From positions 86,305-106,693 of the forward strand of contig BMAT01008489.1 of assembly GCA_019649035.1 (NCBI GenBank): a stretch of 20,389 bases of DNA, read 5' to 3'. Position numbers and translations under genes: made by a program. The notes beneath the pieces were generated by a model, which had not been told where the DNA came from, did not search any database, and saw nothing but the letters and a program-made list of their open reading frames with translations. This document shows, in pieces, positions 1 through 8,585 of the stretch. Source of the DNA: Elysia marginata. Lineage: Eukaryota > Mollusca > Gastropoda > Plakobranchidae. How positions within the stretch are numbered: position 1 is the first letter of the stretch; each line of letters begins with the position of its first letter.

Positions 1-1973
1 GTCCTAAATTAAGAGTCATAGAGAATCAAACACTTCTTTTCAGTTGTACAGCTGTGTAGGCACTTGTACAAAGCTGTATCTATCTGATTGAATTGGTCCA
101 TCAAAAGTTGTATCAGGGCACCTACAGAGTGTAAAATTTTCCTGCTTTTTGAGCATGGGCCGCTTGCATCTCTGTGTATTTACATCAGGCACTAATTTTA
201 CAGCTGAATGGACAGGTGTGGATAATTTGTTTTTCTAAGGCAATTACAACATGAGTCCTGGCTGAAAATCGGAGCCTCAACCTCCCAATCATGAGTCAAA
301 TATGTAAACCACTGAGCCAAGCTGCCCCACATCAAACTTGAGACTTAAGAAAAAGATATTTTTGAAGCTTCTTTCAGCAAATACATTCACCCAGAAATTA
401 ATTTGTTTCGGGTCCTAGGTAAATGGGCTGAGAGTCAGTATTTTTTTTTAGAAAACGCCATTATAAGGTTTGTTTGTCCTTTTTTTTTATCTGTATTTTT
501 AATCAAGCAAGCATCTTGTCATAAAAAAATGATTATTTTTTTAAATTTTTGATGTTTGCAATGTTAGAAAAATGTCTTGTTTAAGATAGCAACACTTTTG
601 AAGTTAAAAAATTTGACAAGTAACTTATTCTCCCAAGATGCTAGACATTCGAATTGATTGAAGTTTCATTTAAAAAAGGAATCAATTCTTTAAACCCAAA
701 GGCTATGATTTTTAGGTGGTACTTCACATTCTTCTCATAACTGAAATAGATACTCTGCAAAATCTCTGGGAAATAAAGGACCTCGGTTACTACAAATAGG
801 TCTAATACAATGGTTTTGTAAAATCTTTTGTTTAAAAAAGGTAAAGGTTTGTGAATTAAATACTAAATACTTTCTGACAAAATAAATAGAGTTGCCGCTA
901 ATAAAAGATTCAACTTGGAATTGATGATATTGTCAACCAAGCAAAAGCCTTTCAGATGCAGAGCTTAAACAGTGGTCATATCTAGATAAAAAAATCACAA
1001 AAATTTAAGGGTTTTCAACTTCTACCATAAGTCAGGGTCAAACGTGTTTGAAAAAGCTATGATTTTATTTTTTTAACAGATACAGCTTCCTAGCAAATTT
1101 TCATTTTTAATATTTTGTGTATGTAGACAAAAATGCATATATTTAATATATATTATGGCAATTCATGAACTGTTTTAAGCCCTCCATTCAGCCATTCAGT
1201 ATAAGACAATGATCTGTACATGTCTCTCCTCCCCAGAAACAAGCTTATGTGCTGGTCTTACGCAGCTCTAAGAATATTGACACAGTCTTTGAGCCTTGGA
1301 TATGGTGGATTTTCAAAGACTTGCCGTTCCAGTACTTGGTAAACATTTACATATGATACAGAACTTGATGTAAAATCTTCAGTCACAGTTTTCTTAAGTT
1401 GATTTCCATTGAACTTGATCCTTTGTTGTTTGTGGAATTCCCAATGGTACAATTATATATCTAGCATCTTTCAAAACGGGTAATAAATTGCAGGGCCTAG
1501 TTTAGAGGTATAGGCTTTCAAAGTTTAGTGGGTGTTCGGAAGTTATTTTTTTTTATTTTAGATATTGGTGCTTAAACCATTTTTGAACAGTTTTCATACC
1601 TGACTCATGTTAAAATTTTATGATTTAGGTGTGTAATTTTGATTGGAATGGTTGATAAGGACTTTACCCATTTACATTTGTCTGAACTTTAAACACAATT
1701 TTTCTCCCCTTTTTAAAATTTCACATGTCTTAACTTTGCTGACTGTTAACTGCCTTAACTTCACATAGAAGCATGATAGAGCTTTTCTATTTGTTGTATT
1801 AAAAAAAATAGAGAAAATAGTCTCTTCTGTGATACAAATGTCTTACTACTTTCCACTTTCAACATAAGACTCATTTGGACTGGTTGCATCACATTTAAGT
1901 CTCACCTGTCTAGACTCAGTTTCTTGTAATTCTCAACAATGTTTGTTTCACTCTGTGTTTGTGTCTCCATCAG
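1..1973 (+). other. TBC1D24: 3' part of an upstream TBC1D24 intron
   Basis: No exon of the TBC domain can be recognised here. The stretch is AT-rich and ends in a good acceptor before exon A. It holds one old SINE copy (188-330) and a small direct repeat near its left edge (cagttgtaca at 41-50, cacttgtaca at 61-70). Otherwise I see nothing. Confidence 0.75.
188..330 (-). mobile_element. Old tRNA-derived SINE copy (family also at 17621-17770)
   Basis: Read on the minus strand, the 5' end gives ggggcagcttggctcagtgg, which includes a good tRNA-like A box (tggctcagtgg), followed by a decayed B-box region. The body shares with the copy at 17621-17770 the stretches ggcactaattttacag (ggtactcattttacag there) and ctaaggcaattacaa, and both end in gctgcccca on the + strand. 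That shared order of blocks supports one SINE family. No target-site duplication was found. Confidence 0.6.
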
Positions 1974-2064
1974 GTACGTATCATAGACAGCTATTTACTG
2001 GAGGGCTACAAGGTTTTCTACAGAGTGGCTCTCTCAATTCTTCTGCTTTTCACCAAGGACAGCA
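1974..2064 (+). CDS. TBC1D24: TBC1D24 exon A: last helix of the TBC domain
   Basis: The acceptor is a T-rich tract ending ccatcag and the donor is a|gtaagt. Reading starts in phase 0 with VRIIDSYLLEGYKVF and ends with one base of the next codon. The 30 whole codons match the C-terminal helix of the TBC domain. The preceding exon is outside the window. Confidence 0.92.
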
Positions 2065-5000
2065 GTAAGTAATTCCAGCCAGGCATAAGTGAAAAACTTA
2101 ATCACTACAAATTATGCAATGTCAGCTGCATGAAATTTGCATTCATAAAAGGGATATTATTTGCTCTGTTCATTTTGATAATGAAAGTTTAAGTATCTTC
2201 TGTCCCTACTACTTTAGGAATCAATTTAGAATCTGGTAGTCTAACTTTTGTTTAGCACCATATTGCAAAGTCCAATTGTTGAAAAATGTTATGTCATATA
2301 CATTTTGATAGGAAGTAGATGCACTTAAATGTAAATTGTTTTTATAGATGATGATATGTCATCATATTACACAATGCGACTTACTTTGTGTCACTAAAAA
2401 TAGATGTCTTGCACACACACACACATGTTAATAATATAAAATTTACTTTGAAATTTCAACATTTCCAAATCACATTTTGTACACCTCTTTGGTGATTTAT
2501 GTACTCAAAATATTCTTACAAATACAACATTGGTAATGAGGATTTTTTTTAAAACCCTAACTGAATTCAAGAGGATGGCAGACTTGGAATGAGAAAAAAC
2601 ACTTTTGGGGGCTTAAAATTTTAATACAAAATTAAATCCTAACATTTTTTATTGGTTTCTAAAAGTATGTGGAAATTTCATTAATCCTAAGAATTAGTCA
2701 TTTTTGCATTCAATGCTAAACAGTTCGTTTAATCACTGTTGGCGTCATCTAACACCAGTACAGGAAACTTTTAGAGAGAAAGGAAGAGAGTTAAGAAGAA
2801 AATAATCAACAAGATTCACTATATATCTAGCAAAACGGTGTGAAATCACCGTTAAAAGTTCAACAAATAGTCACATACTTGATTCTTTAAAAATGTCATT
2901 AGATGTAAAAGATGTGCATGGTATTTTTTGAGAGGTGGAAAGAGCAGTAGGAATGAACAACTTTGAGGGGGAATGTGAAACTGATTTCGATGCTGTTCCT
3001 TTCCTTGAACTTTCAGACAGACGCGGCAGTCGGAACTCACCAGTGACGAACATTGGTGCTGCTATCAGTCGATTCTGTACCAGCATGCCTTTCGAACCTC
3101 GCAAGCTAATTAAGGTGCGGACTTTTACATGTTTGGTTAACTTCATATGTTTGGTTGACTCTAACTCGTTAAATTACATATTTAATAGTTTTGTGTTTGA
3201 AAAGAATGAGATATTGTGTAAACTTATTCTGTTGTGGTTTTTTATTCGATCCATGAAAAAAAAATGTTTTTTTTTTATACTTTATGAAGAATTGTATTTT
3301 TACTAAAACTCTTCTCCATGATATGTTTACTCCATTTTCATAGAAACAAACAATTTTGCTGAATATCTTTGGTTAAGAAACACAATCTAGATATAGTTTT
3401 CTTTTGAACTAGATTTCCTTTTTTTTAAAATAAACTGTAGTCTTTTCTTTTTCTAATTCTTTAATTTGCACACAGGCTGGCTTCAGTATACGAGGGTTGA
3501 CCCGTCGAGAAATTCACAAACTCCAAGATAAGCACGAGGCGTACCTGCGTTCTCTGCCTGTCACCGAAGAACTTCCTGCGGTAGGGTCGGCTCTGAGTGT
3601 CGGCCAGACTTCCTTGTCTCACTCGTTCAATGGTCCAGGGTACTTGCTGAAAACTAACACACAGATTCTTACTCCTGAAATGGTGAGACGATCAAGGTTC
3701 AGTTTGCCTCTGATTGGGATGTTGTAGTAATTTTCTATATTATTATTTGGGATAAAAATGATTACCTTTTAAAAATTCTTATCTAACCTCTAAACACGTC
3801 ATGGTTGTTGAGTTACATTTATCAGTTTGCAAAATAAGAACTGAATTATGAGGCCTTAGCACAGTCTTAGGTCACGATACTAAGGCCAGAATTCATGTAG
3901 TGGACTAGACGAGATTAAAACAATTAGAGTAATTAAGGCTCAAATCTAAATTTGGGCCATTGTCGTATTCTTGGGATTTTATTTCTTGAAAATTTGGGCA
4001 TAACTTACACTTCTCTAAGGATCACATATTGGACTGACATCTTTTTCCTCTCTTTAAGAAATAAACGTAGTTGGTTTTCGCTAAAGTAAAAGCTAAATTA
4101 GGACAACTTCAGGTTTAAATTGTGTATTTTGTTCAAGCGAAGAATGTTTTGCAAATTTTATTACATCATCAGAAAATTTAGGCACATTGTGTCACGTCCT
4201 GAAGGCCCACATCGTATTAGATCTTAAAAAAAAAAACAACTCCCCCATACTTATTACTGTAAATACTTCAATTCTCTCATACTCTGTATTTCTGTTCCTT
4301 CAATATGCTGATTAAAATAAAAAAAAATGCTGCTAAGAACATAGAAGTTTTACTTGAAGAAAACATTTCTATATATGAATAATTTTTAAAAGACTGTTTA
4401 AGTCAAATTTATGATTTGTGCCTGGTTTACTAAGATTGCCTCAGATGCCTACACTACTCATTATCAATAAATATGCAGTTATCTTTGCTTATTGATTTTA
4501 CAGGTAGTGGAAATGAGACCTTTTCATTTTTTATTTCAAATAAAAGATGCAGTCCAGTTCATGGGAATAAAGTTCAACTTTGAAATATCCGAAAATCAAA
4601 ATGTCAATATTAATGACAAGCGAAGGCTAAAATTGGTAATCTGAACATAACTTGATTTAAGCAAATATTTGAACTTTAAGTATTCATGGCTGGAGACCAT
4701 AGATTCATCGGTTTTTCTTATTCACAGCTAAACACATTGTGGGGCTGGATTCCTATCCGGCTGACCCTGAAGAAACTCGAGCGGCTCTACTTCTCGGACA
4801 CGGACGGTACTGTGCTGCGTACTCTCTATGCCAAGTCTCAGCACGCCGCGCATTCACTCCTGGTCATAAAAGCGACGGATGGCTCTGTGAGTGAATTTGT
4901 GAATTATTTGGAAAAAGGGGGGGAAAATAGGAGGCCACGGGGGGTAAATCGAACATAAGCCAGAATTTTTTTACATAATTATAGAGTTTTTATTTACTAG

Positions 5001-8000
5001 CAATGTGCACTATGCAGGGATGTCAAATTTCAGGTATTTCCGGTTATTTCCGGTTTTTTAATCCACTTATTGCCTACTGCACAACTTGGGTCTATGGCAC
5101 TTGTTTTATATGAGATACTTGTTTTCAGGTTATTTTTAAAAAACCATTTGGCATCCCTGACTATAACTATCTTTTATGGCCCAGAAGAGGTCCAAAAAGT
5201 TATTTTTCTAACCTATCTATATCTTGCGTTGTTTCGTTTTAAAGACAATAATTATCGCAAATAGCAAACTATCCCTTTGAAAGGGCACTTACTAAAATTA
5301 GTTGGAGTGATTTGTGCCTGAGTGTGTCACAAATGAAGACTGAAATTAGTATGTACTAAAAGCAGGCAGCTTAGAAACCAATAATGTTATGATTTAGGTT
5401 TAACAGCCTTGATCTTTTCACATGAGAAGAAGTGCTTTGCTTAGAGAGGGACTGTAAAAGTTTATTATTAGATTTATTTTTTCAAGAGGAAGTGGCGAAA
5501 GAAAATTGTGTTATATCTCACCCGCCCTTCAAAATTATGTTTTATTTTATAGAAATTATAATTTGTTACTTTCTTTCACTTTTATCATAACATTTCAGAT
5601 TTTTGGTGCATTTTGCTCAGCACCTTGGTCGACACGCTTGGAAAAAATTGGACCAAACATGTCCTTTTTCGGTACGGGCGAGACATTTATCTTCACGATG
5701 TACCCGAGTATGAAGAAGTTTCCCTGGGCGGGAGCGACAGGAGAGACGCGGGCACAAACATATTCCGATCATTTCATGGCTGGAGATGATGATATGCTTA
5801 TTATAGGCAGCGGGTGAGTGGCTAAGTTATCTCAACTGATTTAGTTTTTTTTTTGGACACATTAAGTAAGTTTTCTGGCTTGCGCAAGCCCGGTACTAAT
5901 GCTAATTTCTGTTTTATTTAAATGTTGTGGTTTCAAAGAGAGTTTATTATCTTTAATGGCCCTTTTTTTCATATAATTTTGATACTGCAGCTTTTTCCTG
6001 GTTTGGTATGAGCCAAGGTGTGAACTCTCCAGATAAGAGCCCCTTAAAATTTATGTTTCAGAAATATTTTGTTTTTCTACTAATATCTGAAATCTTTTCC
6101 ACAGTCTTGACTTATTGTATTGTCCTCTGACTTACATTGTTTTCTTGGATCATTAGTGATCTAGTTTGGTGCAAATCTAAGCTAGTGTTGGCATTTTGAA
6201 ACCAATGCTCTGCCATGGGACCTCTTAAAGCTGCATAGAGGAGTCGTTTGAGGAGGGTGACCAGCTTTTTTCTAGGTCATTCAGCAGTTATTAGTTGAAA
6301 TAAACAGACTTCTGTTTACAGTGCAATCTTGTTTTAGACTTTGTGGAACGAGAAAGTCTCTCCATTTGCAGATGAGGTTTTGCGTGTTCACATTGGCTAA
6401 TTGAGACAGACCCTTTGCTCACTTTTTTTTTTACCACTTTTTTATTATTTTTTTTTAGGATGAAGTATTCTGTAATCAGACTTTAGAGGGAAGTGTTCTT
6501 GAGGTTCCTTGGGCTGTTTGCCCTCAGTGGGGGTGCTAACTAAATTCGTGTTTGTTAAACAGACTTTGTAATCTTAACTTAACAGTTTAATAAAACAACA
6601 AATGAGGAGCATCTTGAGTAAAACCAAGTGTTTATCAAAACTGCTTGGAAGGAACTATGCAGTTTTTCTCATCCATTTCATTCTTTGCAGATTGTGACAT
6701 CTCTGATTGTAGCAAGCAATATATTATGCTGTACATGAACCAGAACAAAATATTTTCACCATTGTGCAGATTAAAAATTTAGCTTTTCCTCTGGTACAAA
6801 ATACTTGATAAGTAGTTTTGTTAAATGGATGTCTGGTTTTTATCATATCATATTTGTCAACAAAAAATAAAGAAATATTGATTGGTAAGCAATGCTTTAA
6901 ATGAGGAAATGATTTATTTTGTTTTTCCACTCCTTTTTCTGAATGTTTATGGGAATTTTTTTTTGTACTGCTGTATGTAAAATCTCATGTTACTTACTAC
7001 ACTGAGGGATAATGTTGAATAGATAGCTGAAACTTAAACATCTGTTTCTGTATGCGTGTGTGTTTTGTCTTCGAGCAGGAATGGGGAGGCAATCTACTTG
7101 GACAACATGATGAATCGCTGCCGCAGCGCTCACTGTGATACGTTCGACAACGAGCCGCTGTGCGAGTCAGAGGATTTCAGGTGAGTATGTGTGCCTCTCT
7201 AATTCTATCATCAGCTAGAACTCTATAAAGTTAACTAAAGTTACCTCTATATTTCATATGAGCATCAGGGAGCAAGGTTGGTTGGTTGTTTGAATTTTAA
7301 CGTCTCTTTTTCAACTGCAAGGTTATATCAGAGACAGCGCTTGGGACAATTGAAAGCGTGCTGCCACACTGTGATGTACGGAGCGCTGCATACACTACAC
7401 CCAGTCACATTATCCTGACACCGGGCCGACCAGACTTAGCACTAAATCCATACTGCCAGACACCAGGCGGATCAGCTACTACTACCAATTTTATAGTCCT
7501 TGGTTTGACTTGGCCGGGGATCGAACCCGTACCTCCCGATCTCTGAGCGAGTGTCTTTACCGCTAGGCGACAGAGCAAGTCAGGGAACAAGGAGTAGGGT
7601 CCTTATTTTTCTTGTTACTGAGCATAGTGATGTAGTTTGTCATTGCTTTCCTGGCCGTCTTTACGTTCCCCTAGGCTCCCGATTGCTTGGTGAGCACAAG
7701 GGAGCTAATAAAAATTTTCCTCACTGAGGATCAAACCAGGGACTTCATGAATAGCAATCGAGTGCCCTAGCACTCAACCACCCTTAACTAAATTGCTTGT
7801 TTTCAAGTTTTTTCTCAACCTGTTTGGACAATAACATTAAAATACTTTAAATTATTCATCTCCATATCTATACTATTGCAATTAATTTGTCGAATAAAGA
7901 AGAAAAATGGCTCAGCGTATTTTGGATATTTTTGTACCATAATCATACAAGCAATGACCTGACGAACATATCACCATGAACACACTGTTTTCTTAGTGCA

Positions 8001-8468
8001 GTGAGGATAACTGTTAAATAACATCACTCGGCTTTGTTGTAAATTTTAAATAGATTGACCAAGAAGTTAAGAAACCTGTTTACTCATATCTGCCGCTTGG
8101 GATACAGGGCACAATTTTGGTCCGCTATATACAATTGGCAAATTATGGTTATATCAATTATGATTTTCATACAATTCTTTAAATTATTGTAGTCTTTTCA
8201 GATGAGATTTACAATAATACACTTTGATACAGTCTAAAAAGGATGCCGGCTAATAGCCTTTTTAAAGCAGTCTTTTTTTTATTTGTAGTCATTCTAAATA
8301 CTTTGTTCATCATCCCAAATAAATGGATTATAAACCTTTTTTACAGAGATATAGCTTGTTAGCAGAGCTATTAAAAACTGACGGCTTGCTAACTTGTATT
8401 TTGTTTGTTTTTTTTTAATCTCCTTTTCTAGCTGCCAGGTCGTGGAAGTTTTCGGCTTTATTGATTAA
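1974..8468 (+). CDS. TBC1D24: TBC1D24/skywalker orthologue, 3' part (seven exons; TBC end, linker, TLDc domain)
   Basis: Seven exons join in frame to 302 codons plus TAA. Residues 1-30 are the end of the TBC (Rab-GAP-like) domain, with the motif YLLEGYKVFYRVAL close to the vertebrate protein. Residues 31 to about 125 are the linker, including GAAISRF and FSIRGLTRREI. From about 128 to 302 is a TLDc domain with LNTLWGWIP, FFGTGETFIF, HFMAGDDDMLIIGSG and SAHCDTFDNEPL, ending VVEVFGFID. In this family the TBC and TLDc pair is diagnostic of TBC1D24/skywalker, a membrane-associated regulator of synaptic vesicle traffic and oxidative-stress resistance in neurons; the TBC part binds phosphoinositides and ARF6/Rab-type GTPases. 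All introns are GT-AG and the splice phases agree at every junction. The start codon and most of the TBC domain lie left of the window. The identification rests on remembered family sequence, not a search, but the match runs along the whole length. Confidence 0.93.
2065..3016 (+). other. TBC1D24: Intron A-B (952 bp)
   Basis: GT-AG intron with a (CA)n tract at 2412-2424. No repeat family or other gene was recognised. Confidence 0.8.
3017..3114 (+). CDS. TBC1D24: TBC1D24 exon B: linker
   Basis: The acceptor is gaactttcag|ac after a pyrimidine-rich stretch; the two first bases complete the codon left open by exon A (a|ac, Asn). The competing AG four bases later would break the frame. The exon encodes RRGSRNSPVTNIGAAISRF and ends LIK at aag|gtgcgg. 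Open frame continues upstream to an ATG at 2935, but this is intron. Confidence 0.88.
3115..3475 (+). other. TBC1D24: Intron B-C (361 bp)
   Basis: Short AT-rich GT-AG intron with long T runs before its acceptor. Nothing else is visible in it. Confidence 0.85.
3476..3682 (+). CDS. TBC1D24: TBC1D24 exon C: linker and start of TLDc
   Basis: This 69-codon exon is in phase 0 at both ends (gcacacag|gct, atg|gtgaga). It encodes FSIRGLTRREIHKLQDKH, a charged helix typical of the linker, then a Ser/Gly-rich stretch (SALSVGQTSLSHSFNGPG) and ILTPEM, which begins the TLDc domain. Codons are much richer in G and C than the flanking introns. Confidence 0.93.
3683..4727 (+). other. TBC1D24: Intron C-D (1045 bp), containing the candidate cassette exon
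   Basis: GT-AG intron. Apart from the open segment at 4504-4635 it is featureless AT-rich sequence. Confidence 0.8.
4504..4635 (+). other. Candidate alternative (cassette) exon, 132 bp, in frame
   Basis: A pyrimidine-leaning tract ending gattttacag precedes 44 open codons, followed by attg|gtaatc, a weak but GT-type donor. Both ends are phase 0, the same as the flanking exons C and D, so inclusion would insert 44 residues (VVEMRPFHFLFQIKDAVQFM at its start) right where the TLDc domain begins, with no frameshift. Exons C and D joined directly already give the expected family sequence, so this segment is not needed in the main form. Its codons are as AT-rich as the intron, which argues for a chance open frame or a young exon. 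Confidence 0.35.
4728..4886 (+). CDS. TBC1D24: TBC1D24 exon D: TLDc core
   Basis: Acceptor ttattcacag|cta and donor tct|gtgagt, phase 0 at both ends, 53 codons. It encodes LNTLWGWIPIRLTLKKLERL, then YFSDTDGTVLRTLYAKSQ and LLVIKATDGS, matching the first helix and beta strands of TLDc. Two intronic G-runs lie 30-58 bases past the donor. Confidence 0.94.
4887..5598 (+). other. TBC1D24: Intron D-E (712 bp), containing a MITE-like element
   Basis: GT-AG intron with G-runs at 4917-4923 and 4939-4944 close to the donor and a hAT-like MITE at 5015-5159. Confidence 0.8.
5015..5159. mobile_element. 145-bp MITE-like element with hAT-type terminal inverted repeats
   Basis: The left end cagggatgtcaaat (5015-5028) and right end atttggcatccctg (5146-5159) are inverted copies with one mismatch in 14. 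A CAGGG start and short terminal repeats resemble non-autonomous hAT elements. The interior carries a small repeat (tatttccgg twice) and no coding capacity. A clean 8-bp target duplication is missing; the flanks show only actatg on the left against actata on the right. Confidence 0.5.
5599..5813 (+). CDS. TBC1D24: TBC1D24 exon E: TLDc core with GTGETFIF motif
   Basis: The acceptor is aacatttcag|att and the donor cgg|gtgagt. It has 71 codons plus two bases. The exon holds IFGAFCSAPW, the TLDc hallmark FFGTGETFIF, and HFMAGDDDMLIIGSG. Between the last two motifs the loop (KKFPWAGATGETRAQTYSD) is much shorter than in the mammalian protein, where a long Pro/Ser-rich insert occurs. Confidence 0.94.
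5814..7078 (+). other. TBC1D24: Intron E-F (1265 bp)
   Basis: GT-AG intron, AT-rich. I recognise no repeat family, RNA gene or further exon in it. Confidence 0.8.
7079..7180 (+). CDS. TBC1D24: TBC1D24 exon F: TLDc, HCDTFDNEPL motif
   Basis: The acceptor is cttcgagcag|g, with the single base completing the Gly codon left by exon E; the donor is ttcag|gtgagt. It encodes NGEAIYLDNMMNRCRSAHCD and TFDNEPLCESEDF. The HCDTF-N-PL signature is shared by TLDc proteins in general. Confidence 0.94.
7265..7277. repeat. Left target-site duplication of the SINE
   Basis: tcagggagcaagg here matches tcagggaacaagg at 7580-7592 with one mismatch in 13, directly flanking the SINE. Confidence 0.75.
7278..7579 (-). 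mobile_element. Full-length tRNA-derived SINE (302 bp)
   Basis: On the minus strand the element starts with a tRNA-like head: A box tcgcctagcggt (7559-7570) and a canonical B box ggttcgatccc (7517-7527), which form an internal RNA polymerase III promoter. A body of about 200 bases follows, then gagacgttaaaattcaaac and a short AACC-type tail. The 13-bp target duplication at both ends shows insertion by retrotransposition. The single mismatch in the duplication and intact boxes suggest moderate age. The acgttaaa-plus-simple-repeat 3' end resembles SINEs common in molluscs; which superfamily it belongs to I cannot say without a search. It is antisense to the host gene. Confidence 0.85.
7580..7592. 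repeat. Right target-site duplication of the SINE
   Basis: tcagggaacaagg, partner of 7265-7277. Confidence 0.75.
7625..7787 (-). mobile_element. Degenerate second tRNA-like SINE
   Basis: On the minus strand there is an A-box-like tggttgagtgc (7770-7780) and a B-box-like ggtttgatcct (7727-7737), spaced as in a tRNA with a long variable region. The body downstream (toward lower coordinates) does not obviously match the neighbouring SINE, so it may be another family. The left border is a guess and no target duplication was found. Confidence 0.5.
8432..8468 (+). CDS. TBC1D24: TBC1D24 last coding exon: C-terminus and stop
   Basis: The acceptor is the strong tract tttttaatctccttttctag. The first base completes a Ser codon (ag|c), followed by CQVVEVFGFID and TAA at 8466-8468. 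The final V-E-x-(W/F)-G-F strand is conserved in TLDc domains, so the protein end is natural rather than truncated. Confidence 0.93.
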
Positions 8469-8579
8469 GTATGGCATCGTCTGAGAGAGCTGGTCACTCA
8501 GACATGTTCTCGGTGGACTGCTTAACAAACAACATGATTGAAAACTGTTGGAAGATAAATTTTCTGGTGTTATTGAAGG

Positions 8580-8585
8580 AATAAA
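8580..8585 (+). terminator. TBC1D24: First candidate poly(A) signal
   Basis: AATAAA lies 112 bases past the stop codon, the first after the coding end. Downstream sequence is only modestly GT-rich. A second AATAAA at 8989-8994 is followed by ttgtctggggg, a better GU/G-rich context. Confidence 0.35.

Larger units (their letters stand above)
7181..8431 (+). other. TBC1D24: Intron F-G (1251 bp), containing two SINE insertions
   Basis: GT-AG intron. Its first half holds two minus-strand tRNA-derived elements; the rest (about 7790-8431) is AT-rich with nothing recognisable beyond a strong acceptor tract. Confidence 0.8.

Noticed and set aside
2935..3306. A 123-codon open frame starting at ATG 2935
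   Set aside because: It is exon B (3017-3114) with intron read through on both sides; only the middle part matches the family.
4686..4727. ATG upstream of exon D as a possible internal start
   Set aside because: The 14 codons before the acceptor have no family match, and the tract ending ttattcacag is a normal splice acceptor.
5882..5902. Shared word cggtactaatg at about 5892 and 14136
   Set aside because: An 11-base match without extended similarity is expected by chance in 20 kb or nearly so.
7517..7570. A genuine tRNA gene on the minus strand
   Set aside because: The boxes fit, but acceptor and anticodon stems do not close and the unit continues into a SINE body with target duplications.
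7358..7590. Open frames on both strands around 7358-7590
   Set aside because: They lie inside the SINE, which is non-coding.
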